From Zea mays (lineage: Eukaryota > Streptophyta > Magnoliopsida > Poales > Poaceae): a stretch of DNA of 64,000 nucleotides. Under the pieces are notes generated by a model that was not told where the DNA came from, did no database searches, and saw nothing but the letters and a program-made list of their open reading frames with translations. Of this stretch, positions 23,506 through 34,781 are shown piece after piece. The stretch is taken from the NCBI RefSeq assembly GCF_902167145.1, contig NC_050101.1:178184428-178248427 (forward strand), read 5' to 3'. Within the stretch, counting starts at the first letter, position 1. Each line of letters starts with the position of its first letter. The position numbers and the translations under genes were made by a program.

Positions 23506-24860
23506 GTAAGCTAAAAGTACTGCACTGCAGCAATTGCTATTATTTTTATATTTATATATGTGTGCACAGAGGCTCGTTTCGTCAATTATTATGTCGGCCC
23601 TTCAGTAATGTGCCTTCTTATTGTGACATTGCTTTTCGTTGAACACTGGAACCCAATCCAGCAGTAATAATATATCATTGTGGGTTGATATGCTCGACAC
23701 GCCGTATAGTGCACAATAAAGTGTATGGTTAACAACTATACTTTCTTAGACTTTAGAGCAGCTCTGCATAGTGCATTGATGAGTGGATGCCAATATTGAT
23801 CAACTTAATAAATAAATAAAACAAGATAGAGTAGCTTGCTCGATTCTTGATTCATCAGTAGCCTGTTTGGGATCATCAGAGAGTATTAGCTATCATCAGT
23901 AGCCTCCATTTTTTCTGCACGTGCTAGTGGTCAATTCTCTTTACTAATATTGAACTTGGAATCGAACAAGCTCATGCCGGTCGGCCGACCACACTGGTAG
24001 GGAACGAAAACAGAGTTGTTTATTCTATCCATTGATTGCATGGCATGCTGGGGACGGAGTTAGGGGCTCTTGCATTTTTATTTGGAAGCTAGTAGCTCCC
24101 ATTCGAGTTTGTCCTAGATACTAGTGTTAGCATGCATGTCTTAATGATCAACAGGGTACGTGTACGCGTACGTGGTGCTGTATACCAGGCACCATGCATG
24201 ATTACATTCACTACGTATGATTGTACAATGTACACTTGCCCTCCGAGTATAAATACAAAAAAAGAAACTTCAGTGGTCGACTGTGTATGCATGCAGGCTG
24301 GATGCGAATCCGCATCTCTATTCAGTCCTATTTTTTGTCATCCTTTACATGAAATATTTTGTGATTTACTTTCATCTGCAGTATCACCAAACTTTTTGCA
24401 ATTTAATACTTTTATTAAACTTTCAGTTTGAATTTTCTGTTAGGAGTTTATAGACCTGTTGATATAGTAATTGACAAATTATCAAAATATGTTGTAGGGA
24501 AGGTGCTGGAAGCAAGGATCAGAGTGCTAGCTGTTGGCGTAACATCACCCAGCTGATGGAGAGATTTTAGTTTGCTAGCTAGATGAATCTTTAGACTTTG
24601 CATGTAATAGAACTAAAAGATCACTTCAGAATTCAGAAAACATGTATGCTATTATTTTTATATGTTCATCACACAAATTGTGTTCCAAAACAATATATGT
24701 TGGAATTCAAAGTCAAAGATTGATCTCTTTCTTTTAGTAATCAAATTTCATATATTCTGAGCTACATATTATTCAAGTTGTCCTGCAATGTGCATCATAA
24801 TCAGTTTATTATTTGTTTCATTAGCATATATTTATATACATGATTTTTTTAAACTTCACA
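23506..24860. other. CACTA interior without recognisable genes
   Basis: AT-rich sequence, probably intronic or 3' flanking sequence of the captured locus. One intron-exon-like junction (ATGTTGTAG then GGAAGGTGCTGG) lies near 24490-24510, with a stop soon after. I see no other coding signal. Confidence 0.5.
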
Positions 24861-24869
24861 TAGGGAATA

Positions 24870-25141
24870 ACATCAGACAATCTGTCGGTATATAGACTTT
24901 TAGCGACACATAAGCTGTTGGCACAAGAATATGTCGGCAAAGATTTGTCCGACGGCAAAGATATGTCTGTCGGCAATAACATAAACATTGCCGACAGATA
25001 GTCTGTCGGTAGATCTATGTCTGCCGGTAAAGGTTATTGCCGACAGGACTTTCGCCGACACACATTATCTGTCGGCAAAGCTCTTTACCGACGGACTGTG
25101 CGACGCTATTTAGGTGTTTTACCATCAGACAATCCGTTGGC
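24870..25141. repeat. Right subterminal repeats of the CACTA element
   Basis: A dense run of CTGTCGG(T/C) and CCGACAG motifs in both orientations mirrors the left end and is denser (about ten copies). Confidence 0.78.
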
Positions 25142-25163
25142 AATATTGTGTCATGGTGTAGTG
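25142..25163 (-). repeat. Right terminal inverted repeat of the CACTA element
   Basis: On the minus strand it begins CACTACACCATGACACAA. It is followed on the plus strand by the GAC duplication. Confidence 0.88.
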
Positions 25164-27193
25164 GACGCCGACCCGCACACCGACATGACCGTCGTGACCT
25201 CCCCAACGTCACTGACCACCCCACCGGAGCTCTACTGCCACCGGTAAGCCTCGCCGCCGTAATCTATGCCGCGGGTACTGTTTAAGCTAGCCAGGGAGCG
25301 CGGGTTAGATTTCGGCTAGGTCCAAGGGGTTTTGTGCAATGTCAGTGACCCATGCCAATAGTAAACCGAGGACAGTTTTGTGAGAGAAGAGGGAGAGAAA
25401 ACCCAGGGGCCTCAGCGCAAACCTAAATTCTTTTCCATTTTCGAATTTATTTTTCTTTTAAATAATGCAGAGAACTTAATAAATGCATAACTTGAAGAAT
25501 AATCATCCAAAAATTGTCAAACCAATTTTGCTAGACTTTGGGAAATATGAACTATCAGATAAAAATAGTAAACCCCATAGTTCCTGTATTATTTCTAGAG
25601 TTTTGAATTAAATAAGAAAACTGCTAAAAACTTAATATTAGAAAGAAAAATAGAAATATTGTTAGACCAGGGTTAAGAAAAATAGTGGAGACACTAACTT
25701 AGTAGTAACACTGTTTAAAATTAGTAAACACTCCAGTGTACAAGGTTAAGGGGGGTTTGTTCACTAAAGCTTGTTTATGCTCAAACTTAGGAAAATTAAG
25801 AAAAGGGATTAAAAATGGAAACCAGAGGGCAACCATATTTTTCCTAGCATGCCTAAGTCATGTAGTTCACAAGAAAAATCTATTAACCCATAGTCCAGTG
25901 GAAAGAAATTATACTCTCAATTATTCATGAAAAATAGAGAAAACTTTAAAAAGTCCTAAGAAAATAATCCTAAGAAGAAAACACCCCTACCTTAGGAATA
26001 ACTATTCTTTTGCTAAGAAGAACCTAGGAAAAATGAAAGTTCTGTTGTTTGACATTTTTCAATTAGTAAGTTAGTTATAAGTGTCTTTTTGGCATTAAAC
26101 CTTAGAAAATCATAACTAAAAATCCACTAAGTAACCCTCTGTGATTTTTGGCGCAGAAGTATGTTATGACCCATATATACTATCAAAAATAACCCTTAGT
26201 ACAGAACCCACACCTAGATAAGGGTTGTAGTGCAAAGTAACCCCTCTGCCCCAACTTTTGTTATTTTTGTCCAGGGCAGGTTCTGTTTGTTTTTTACCTC
26301 AAAATTTTAGGACAGACTTCAGAGCCCAATATTCACCCACTGTAATTTTTACAGAATTTTTGGAAAAAGTTAAACCACTGTTGTAGTTCAAACCACACTA
26401 AAATTCCTAAATAGAAAATAAAGAAGAGGAAAATTGATGGTGGAAATTAGTGTCACCCTAACCCAACCAGCAACACCCTTTTAAGTTGCCCACTGAAATA
26501 TATAAGGGAAATACAAATCCACTATGCTTATCCCTAACAAAACTCCAAACCTAAGTTGATAAGCATACACCACTAAGAGCCACGTAAGACCAAGAAACCC
26601 TAAGTTACTAAACTAACTTAGTTTTCTTTACTTAGCATAATGTTTACCACATCCTGCATAATCATGGCATGCATATTCTTATTCATTGCATTCGATAGAT
26701 TGCAACCTCGCTGACGGAGAGTACGTCCTCGTGCCAGAGCAAGGAGCTGCTCAGGAGGTAGCCCCGGATCCAGCACCAGAGCCTGCACCAGAGGATCTGC
26801 CTGCCTCAGCTTTGGAAGGCAAGCCTCGGTTTATGCATAACCTGTTATTTATGCTATTTTACTACACTTAATGATTGTAGGATTGAATGTGCACTTAAGT
26901 GTAGGAGTTGTTTGAAACCCTAGTTGCATGATCTCAGGAATCCTATTGAGATGAATGCTAGTATGCTAGGTCGAGTAGCTGCTTTATTAATTAGGATCTC
27001 GGTAGAAGTCGAGTGATTTTTCTAGCACTCGCACGAGGTCAGGAATTGGTTGTACCCACTTTCATATCATAATGATGCTGGTCTGTGGACAACGATCCAT
27101 GGGGATTTGTTGTCTACGAGATGGAAAATTGGAATAAGGATTAACGTGCGGATACCTGTGTCAAGCGTTTGAACGTACTAAGCACATGCCGAG

Positions 27194-28509
27194 TGAAAGT
27201 CGCCTAGAGGGGGGTGAATAGGGCGAAACTGAAATTTACAAAGTTAATCACAACTACAAGTCGGGTTAGCGTTAGAAATATAAACGAGTCCGAGAGAGAG
27301 GGTGCAAAACAAATCGCAAGCGAATAAAGAGTGTGACACGCGGAATTGTTTAACCGAGGTTCGGTTCTCGCAAACCTACTCCCCGTTGAGGTGGTCACAA
27401 AGACCGGGTCTCTTTCAACCCTTTCCCTCTCTCAAATGGTCCCTCGGACCGAGTGAGCTTCTTATTCTCAATCAAACGGGAACAAACTTCCCCGCAAGGA
27501 CCACCACACAATTGGTGTCTCTTGCCTCAGTTATAATTGAGTTGTTCGCAAGAAAGAATGAAAGAAAGAAGCAATCCAAGCGCAAGAGCTCAAAAGAACA
27601 CAACAAATCTCTCTCACTAATCACTAAAGCCTTGTGTGGAGATGGGAGAGGATTTGATCACTTGGGTGTGTCTAGAATTGAATGCTAGAGCTCTTGTAAG
27701 TATTTGGAAGGTGGAAAACTTGGATGACTTGAAAGTGGGGGTGGTTGGGGTATTTATAGCCCCAACCACCAAACTTGACCATTGGTGGAGGCTTTTGTCG
27801 CATGGCGCACCGGACAGTCCGGTGCGCCACCAGACACTGTCCGGTGCGCCACCACGTCACCTGGTCGAAGGGGTTCCGACCGTTGGAGCTATGTCCTGTG
27901 GGCCCGCCTGGCTGTCCGGTGCTGCACCGGACAGGCCCTGTAGGCTGTCCGGTGTGCCACCCGCGCGTGTTCTGCTCCTCTGCGCGCGCTGGCGCGCATT
28001 TAATGCGTTGCAGACGACCGTTGCGCTCGAAGTAGCCGTTGCCCCGCTGTCACACCGGACAGTCCGGTGTGCACCGGACACTGTCCGGTGAATTATAGCG
28101 GAGCGGATTCCCGAAGCTGACGAGTTCAGAGTTGCTCTTCCCTGGAGCACCGGACACTGTCCGGTGGTGCAGCGGGCAGTCCGGTGAATTTTAGCGTAGC
28201 TTCTCTGAAAATTTCCGAAGGTGAAGAGTTTGACGTTGAGTTCCCTGGTGCACCGGACACTGTCCGGTGGTGCACCGGACATTGTCCGGTGGCACACCGA
28301 ACAATCCGGTGCGCCAGACCAGGGCACACTTCGGTTATCCCTTGCTCTTTTTGTTGAACCCTTTTCTTGGTCTTTGTATTGGCTTTTTGTGAACCTTTGG
28401 CACCTGAATAACTTATAGACTAGAACAAACTAGTTAGTCCAATTATTTGTGTTGGCATTTCAACCACCAAAATCAATTAAGAAATAGGTGTAAGCCTAAT
28501 TCCCTTTCA
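27194..28509 (-). repeat. 3' LTR of B3
   Basis: A full 1316 bp family B LTR: TGAAAGTCGCC...CCCTTTCA on the plus strand. It has a minus-strand TATA box at 27751-27758 and many CACCGGACA palindromes between 27800 and 28315. A polypurine tract (minus strand) begins at 28510. Confidence 0.93.
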
Positions 28510-29335
28510 ATCTCCCCTTTTTGGTGATTGATGCCAACACAAACCAAAGCAAATATAGAAGTGCATGATTGAACTAGTTTGCATATTTGTAGGTGCAAAG
28601 GTTACTTAGAATTGAGCCAATAAATATTACTTACTAGATATGCATGGATTGTTTCTTTATTTTTAACATATTGGACCACGATTGCACCACATGTTTTATT
28701 TTTGCAAATTCTTTTTTTGTAAATCCTTTTCAAAGTCCTTTTGCAAGTAGTCAAAGGTAAATGAATAAGATTTTGTGAAGCATTTTCAAGATTTGAAATT
28801 TTCTCCCCTTGTTTCAAATGCTTTTCCTTTGACTTCAACAAACCCCCCCCTCCCCTCAATAAATTCTTCTCTTAGTGTTCAAGAGGGTTTTAAGATATCA
28901 ATTTTGAAAATACTACTTTCTCCCCCTTTTGAACACAATAAGATACCAATTTGAAATTTACCAATTGAAAATCATTAGTTTTAAAATTAGGGTGGTGGTG
29001 CGGTCCTTTTGCTTTGGGCTAATATTTTCTCCCCTTTGGCATGAATCGCCAAAAACGGATACTTTGAGTGAAATATAAGTCCTTCACTAACTACTTTCTC
29101 CCATTTGGCAAATAAAACGTATGAGTGAAGATTATACCAAAGTGGAGAGTGATGCGGAGCGACGGCGAAGGATGAGTAATAGAGTGGAGTGGAAGCCTTT
29201 GTCTTCGCCGAAGACTCCAATTCCTTTTCAATACACCTATGACTTGGTTTGAAATTTACTTGAGAACACATGAGTCATAGCATATATAAAAGAGACATGA
29301 TCAAAGGTATATTTCTGAGCTATGTGAGCAAGACA
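28510..29335 (-). other. B3 3' internal noncoding region with repeated purine tracts
   Basis: No gene is seen. On the minus strand several GGGGAG purine tracts occur, with the terminal one at 28510-28522. This corresponds to B1 3815-3990 plus 12941-13539. Confidence 0.75.
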
Positions 29336-32300
29336 TTAAAAGAAATTCCTAGAATCAAGAATATTGAGCTCATGCCTAAGTTTGGTAAATGTTTGTTCAT
29401 CCAATGGCTTGGTAAAGATATCGGCTAATTGATCTTTAGTGTTAATATATGAAATCTCGATATCCCCCTTTTGTTTTTGATCCCTTAGAAAATAATACCG
29501 AATGGCTATGTGTTTAGTGCGACTATGCTCAACGGGATTATCCGCCATGCGGATTGCACTCTCATTATCACATAGAAGAGGAACTTTGGTTAATTTGTAA
29601 CCATAGTCCCTAAGGGTTTGCCTCATCCAAAGTAATTGCGTGCAACAATGGCCTACGGCAATATACTCGGCTTCGACGGTAGAAAGAGCTACAGAATTTT
29701 GCTTCTTTGAAGCCCAAGACACCAAGGATCTTCCCAAGAACTGGCAAGTCCCTGATGTGCTCTTTCTATTAATTTTACACCCTGCCCAATCGGCATCCGA
29801 ATAACCAATTAAATCAAATGTGGATCCCCGAGGGTACCAAAGGCCAAACTTAGGAGTATAAGCCAAATATCTCAAGATTCGTTTTACGGCCGTAAGGTGA
29901 GTTTCCTTAGGGTCGGCTTGGAATCTTGCGCACATGCATACGGAAAGCATAATGTCCGGTCGAGATGCACATAAATAGAGTAATAAACCTATCATCGACT
30001 GGTATACCTTTTGATCGACAGATTTACCTTCTGTGTCGAGGTCGAGATGCCCATTGGTTCCCATGGGAGTCTTGATGGGCTTGGCATCCTTCATTCCAAA
30101 CTTGTTTAGAATGTCTTGAGTATACTTCGTTTGGCTTATAAAGGTGCCTTCTTGGAGTTGCTTCACTTGGAATCCTAAGAAATACTTCAACTCCCCCATC
30201 ATCGACATCTCGAATTTCTGTGTCATGATCCTACTAAATTCCTCACATGTAGATTCGTTAGTAGACCCAAATATAATATCATCAACATAAATTTGGCATA
30301 CGAACAAATCATTTGCAAGAGTCTTAGTAAATAAAGTAGGATCGGCCTTGCCGACTTTGAAGCCATTAGCAATAAGGAAATCTCTTAGGCATTCATACCA
30401 TGCTCTTGGGGCTTGCTTGAGCCCATAAAGCGCCTTAGAGAGCCTATAGACATGGTTAGGATACTCACTGTCTTCAAAGCTGGGAGGTTGCTCAACATAC
30501 ACCTCTTCCTTGATTGGTCCATTGAGGAAGGCACTCTTCACGTCCATTTGGTAAAGCTTGAAGCCATGGTAAGTAGCATAGGCTAATAATATACGAATGG
30601 ACTCAAGCCTAGCTACGGGTGCATAGGTTTCACCAAAATCCAAACCTTCGACTTGGGAGTATCCCTTGGCCACAAGTCGAGCTTTGTTCCTTGTCACCAC
30701 ACCATGCTCATCTTGCTTGTTGCGGAAGACCCATTTGGTTCCTACAACATTTTGATTAGGACGTGGAACTAAATGCCATACCTTGTTCCTAGTGAAGTTG
30801 TTGAGCTCCTCTTGCATCGCCACCACCCAATCCGAATCTTGGAGTGCTTCCTCTACCCTCTGTGGCTCAATAGAGGAAACAAAAGAGTAATGCTCACAAA
30901 AATGTGCAACACGAGATCTAGTGGTTACCCCCTTATGAATATCGCTGAGGATGGTGTCGACGGGGTGATCTCGTTGTATTGCTTGGTGGACTCTTGGGTG
31001 TGGCGGTCTTGATTCTTCATCCTCCTTGTCTTGATCATTTGCATCTCCCCCTTGATCATTGCCGTCATCTTGAGGTGGCTCATCATTTTGATTTTCTCCT
31101 TCATCAACTTGAGCCTCGTCCTCATTTTGAGTTGGTGGAGATGCTTGCGTGGAGGAGGATGGTTGATCTTGTGCATGTGGTGGCTCTTCGGATTCCTTAG
31201 GACACACATCCCCAATGGACATATTCCTTACCGCGATGCACGGAGCCTCTTCATTACCTATCTCATCAAGATCAACTTGCTCTACTTGAGAGCCGTTAGT
31301 TTCATCAAACACAACGTCACAAGAAACTTCAACTAGTCCTGAGGACTTGTTAAAGACTCTTTATGCCCTTGTGTTTGAATCATATCCTAGTAAAAAGCCT
31401 TCTACAGTCTTAGGAGCAAATTTAGATTTTCTACCTCTTTTGACAAGAATAAAGCACTTGCTACCAAAGACTCTAAAATATGAAATGTTGGGCTTTTTAC
31501 CGGTTAGGAGTTCGTATGATGTCTTCTTGAGGATTCGGTGTAGATACAACCGGTTGATGGCGTAGCAAGCGGTGTTGACCGCCTCGGCCCAAAACCGATC
31601 CGAAGTCTTGTATTCATCAAGCATGGTCCTTGCCATGTCCAATAGAGTTTGATTCTTCCTCTCCACTACACCATTTTGTTGTGGAGTGTAGGGAGAAGAG
31701 AACTCATGCTTGATGCCCTCCTCCTCAAGGAAGCCTTCAATTTGTGAATTCTTGAACTCCGTTCCGTTGTCGCTTCTAATTTTCTTGATCCTTAAGCCAA
31801 ACTCATTTTGAGCCCATCTCAAGAATCCTTTTAAGGTCTCTTGGGTTTGAGATTTTTCCTGCAAAAATAATACCCAAGTGAAGCGAGAATAATCATCCAC
31901 AATAACTAGACAGTACTTACTCCCGCTGATGCTTATGTAAGCAATCGGGCCGAATAGATCCATGTGTAGGAGCTCCAGTGGCCTGTCAGTCGTCATGATG
32001 TTCTTGTGTGGATGATGAACACCAACTTGCTTCCCTGCTTGGCAAGCGCTACAAATCCTGTCTTTCTCAAAATGAGCATTGGTTAATCCTAAAATGTGCT
32101 CTCCCTTTAGAAGCTTATGAAGATTCTTCATCCCAACATGGGCTAGTCGGCGATGCCAGAGCCAACCCATGTTAGTCTTAGCAATTAAGCAAGTGTCGAG
32201 TTCAGCTCTATCAAAATCTACCAAATATAGCTGACCCTCTAACACTCCCTTAAATGCTATTGAATCATCACTTCTTCTAAAGACAGTGACACCTACATCA

Positions 32301-32575
32301 GTAAATAGACAGTTGTAGCCCATTTGACATAATTGGGAAACGGAAAGTAAGTTGTAATCTAAGGAATCTACAAGAAAAACATTTGAAATGGAATGGTCAG
32401 GAGATATATCTATTTTACCCAAACCTTTGACCAAACCTTGGTTTCCATCCCCGAATGTGATAGCTCATTGGGGATCTTGGTTTCTCTCGTAGGAGGAGAA
32501 CATTTTCTTCTCCCCTATCATGTGGTTCGTGCACCCGCTATCGATGATCGAACTTGAGCCCCCGGATGCATAAAC
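29336..32575 (-). pseudogene. pol: Pol of B3 with two in-frame stops
   Basis: The frame stays in phase from the GTT at 32573-32575 to the stop at 29336. It is broken by TGA at 32465-32467 (CGA in B1 and B4) early after the protease DSGC, and by TAA at 31361-31363 (TAT in B1) between integrase and reverse transcriptase. The catalytic text is otherwise kept: [36 protein letters not shown]. The region between the integrase and reverse transcriptase is acidic and proline-rich, as in B1. No frameshift is seen, so decay is limited to point changes. Confidence 0.93.
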
Positions 32576-32588
32576 CTACAAAACAATT

Positions 32589-32940
32589 TTAGTTCTTGAC
32601 TTTAGGTACCCAAACGGTTTTAGGTCCTTTGGCATTAGACACAAGAACTTTGGGTACCCAAACACAAGTCTTGGAGCCCCTGTGTTTGCCACCAACAAAC
32701 TTGGCAACTACCTTGCCGGATTTGTTAGTCAAAACATAAGATGCATCAAAAGTTTTAAATGAAATGTCATGATCATTTGATGCAGTAGGAGTTTTCTTCT
32801 TAGGCAACTTAGCACGGGTTGGTTGCCTAGAGCTAGATGTCTCACCCTTATACATGAAAGCATGATTAGGGCCAAAGTGAGACTTTCTACAGTGAATTCT
32901 CCTAATTTTGCTCTCGGGATAACCGACAGGGTACAAAATG
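32589..32940 (-). pseudogene. gag: Gag C-terminal fragment of B3, cut by the Huck-like insertion
   Basis: The basic tail of a family B Gag (..SSRQPTRAKLP.., GSKTCVWVPKV) reads to its stop at 32589. Upstream it is cut at the tyrosine-rich YILYPVGYP stretch, where the Huck LTR begins at 32941. The remaining Gag, including capsid and knuckle, is not in the window. The open reading continued on the minus strand beyond 32940 is LTR sequence. Confidence 0.9.
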
Positions 32941-33436
32941 TGTCGGGGACCATAATTAGGGGTACCCTCAAGACTCCTAATCTCAGCTGGTAACCCCCAT
33001 CAGCACAAAGCTGCAAAGGCCTGATGGGTGCGATTAAGTCAAGGATCGGTCCACTCAAGGGACACGGTCTCGCCTCGCCCGAGCCCAGTCTCGGGCAAGG
33101 GCAGCTGACCCCGGAGGATTTACGTCTCGCCCGAGGACCCCCTCCAGCAACAGACACACCTTCGGCTCGCCCGAGGCCCAGACTTCGACAAGAAGCAACC
33201 TTGGCCAAGCCGCCACGCCGACCGACCGTATCGCAGGAGCCTTTAATGCAAAGGTGGCCTGACACCTTATCCTGACGCGCGCCCTTCAGTCGACAGAGCC
33301 GAAGTGACCACAGTCACTTCGCCGCTCCACTGACCGGCCTGACAAGAGGACAGCGCCGCCTGCGCCGCTCCGACTGCTGTGCCACTCGGCAGAGTGAGGC
33401 TGACAGCAGCCAAGTCCGGCCTCAGGCGCCATAGGA

Positions 33437-33715
33437 AACTCCGCTTCGCCCGACCCCAGGGCTCGGACTCGGGCTCAGCCCCGGAAGACGACGAACTCCG
33501 CTTCGCCCGACCCCAGGGCTCGGACTCGGGCTCAGCCCCGGAAGACGACGAACTCCGCTTCGCCCGACCCCAGGGCTCAGACTCGGGCTCGGCCCCGGAA
33601 GACGACGAACTCCGCTTCGCCCGACCCCAAGGCTCAGACTCGGGCTCAGCCCCGGAAGACGACGAACTCCGCATCGCCCGACCCCAGGGCTCGGACTCAG
33701 CCCTGGCCTCAGCCG
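33437..33715. repeat. 57 bp tandem repeat in the Huck LTR, about 4.9 units
   Basis: Units starting AACTCCGCTTCGCCCGACC begin at 33437, 33494, 33551, 33608 and 33665; the last is diverged and incomplete. Because 57 is a multiple of 3, frames stay open on both strands through the repeat. They are not credible genes. Confidence 0.93.
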
Positions 33716-34196
33716 ACACTCTCCGCCTCGCCCGACCCGGGGGCTTGGACTCGACCTCGGCCTCAGAAGACAGACTCGACCTCGACCTCGGAGGAGCCTC
33801 CGCCTCGCCCAACCCAAGGCTCGGACCGACCACGTCACAGGAGGCGCCATCATTACCCTACCCCAAGCTAACTCAGGCTACGGGGAACAAAACCGGCGTC
33901 CCATCTGGCTCACCCCGATAAACAAGTAATGATGGCGCCTCGCATGCTCCATGACGACGACGGCTCTCAGCCCCCTTACGAAAGCAAGGAGACGTCAGCA
34001 AGGACTCGACAGCCCCAACAGCTGTCCTTCCACCAGGCTCCAGCGCTCCTCCGACGGCCACGACACCACACAAACCGGGTGCCAAAACCTCTCCGGCTGC
34101 CACGACAGCATGTACTTAGGGCGCTAGCTCTTCTCCGCTAGACACGTTAGCACACTACTACACCCCCATTGTACACCTGGATCCTCTCCTTACGCC

Positions 34197-34203
34197 TATA
34201 AAA
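34197..34203 (+). promoter_or_regulatory. TATA box of the Huck 5' LTR
   Basis: TATAAAAGGAAGG lies about 200 bp before the LTR end. Confidence 0.75.
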
Positions 34204-34407
34204 GGAAGGTCCAGGGCCCTACTGCAAGTGCACCCGACCTGGACGCGGGACAAACACAAAGGCCGCGGGTTTCCCCTTTTACGTCTGTCTCCCTCCGGCT
34301 TCTTCCCCCCTTTGCGCTCCTTCTCGCGCCGACCCATCTGGGCTGGGGCACGCGACGAAAATTTACTCGTCGGTCCAGGGACCTCCCAGGGTCGAAACGC
34401 CGACAGT

Positions 34408-34425
34408 TGGCGCGCCAGGTAGGGG
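34408..34425 (+). other. Putative primer binding site of the Huck-type element
   Basis: TTGGCGCGCCAGGTAGGG begins two bases after the LTR end. The position fits a PBS; I do not assign the tRNA. Confidence 0.6.
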
Positions 34426-34781
34426 CCTGCTGCGTGTTGACGAACAGCTTCCCGTCAAGCTCCAGATGGGTAGTCTCCAGCAACCTTTCCAGCCCGGGAC
34501 GGTGCTCCGTTTCGGGAGTCTTGAGTTCATGTACCTTGACGGTAGCTACGACATGATACTCCTTCCCCCGCCGCGCGACAGCGACAATGGCGGCCGACAA
34601 TCCGCCCGCTGGTGGCGGAATCGACGACGTCTTCCCCACGTGGCGGAAGAACGACATTCGAGCTTGTCCCGTCCCCTCCCCCCGCTAACGGAGGAGGAGG
34701 CGGGGCAACCAAGGCCAAGCAGGAGGCGGCATCTCGTCGGCTGTCGAGCGAGTCGACGGCGTCGGCGCCCCAACAGAGGGC

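Larger units (their letters stand above)
22468..25163. mobile_element. Non-autonomous CACTA (En/Spm-type) DNA transposon with a captured gene fragment
   Basis: The left end is CACTATACCATG and the right end, reverse complemented, is CACTACACCATG. They are imperfect terminal inverted repeats that agree at about 19 of 22 positions. A 3 bp target duplication GAC sits at 22465-22467 and 25164-25166, as expected for CACTA elements. Both ends carry many CTGTCGG/CCGACAG subterminal motifs. The 2696 bp element has no transposase frame, so it would depend on another copy. The interior holds a plant gene fragment (23224-23505). Confidence 0.9.
21142..27193 (+). mobile_element. Long LTR of a Ty3/gypsy element (Tekay/Prem1-like), interrupted by a CACTA element, right end cut
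   Basis: The sequence starts TGTAAGACC exactly at the break in the B2 LTR and ends where the B3 LTR starts. Without the CACTA element it is about 3.35 kb, close to the ~3.4 kb LTRs I recall for Tekay. A GC-rich promoter zone has TATAAAG at 22004-22010, followed by an AT-rich stretch (25400-26650). No gag or pol is visible, so it may be a solo LTR or the first LTR of an element cut by B3. Family assignment is by recollection. Confidence 0.55.
27194..32940 (-). mobile_element. Ty1/copia element B3 (family B), cut in gag by the Huck-like element
   Basis: On the minus strand the visible order is the gag end (32940-32589), pol, 3' untranslated region and 3' LTR. The gag start and 5' LTR should lie beyond the Huck insertion and are not in the window. 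The 5 bp beside the LTR is CCGAG (27189-27193); its mate is not visible. Confidence 0.92.
32941..34405 (+). repeat. 5' LTR of the Huck-type element
   Basis: This 1465 bp GC-rich LTR starts TGTCGGGG and ends CGCCGACA, with TGTCG/CGACA terminal inverted bases. TATAAAA is at 34197-34203. It contains a 57 bp tandem repeat. Confidence 0.9.

Noticed and set aside
23149..23514. A single uninterrupted 121-codon frame over the captured gene fragment
   Set aside because: The part after 23332 is T-rich intron text between GT and AG. The two-exon reading gives the repeated MDTSEG motif in frame, so I prefer it.
25736..25930. Small frame in the AT-rich part of the long LTR
   Set aside because: It is short, has no domain, and lies inside LTR sequence.
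26686..26871. Pro/Glu-rich small frame near the end of the long LTR
   Set aside because: It has simple composition and its length is within chance expectation. I recall similar text in LTRs of this type, so I did not call it a gene.
33267..33921. Long open frames on both strands in the Huck LTR
   Set aside because: They are produced by the 57 bp tandem repeat, which is a multiple of three and GC-rich. They lie in U3 and have no known domain.
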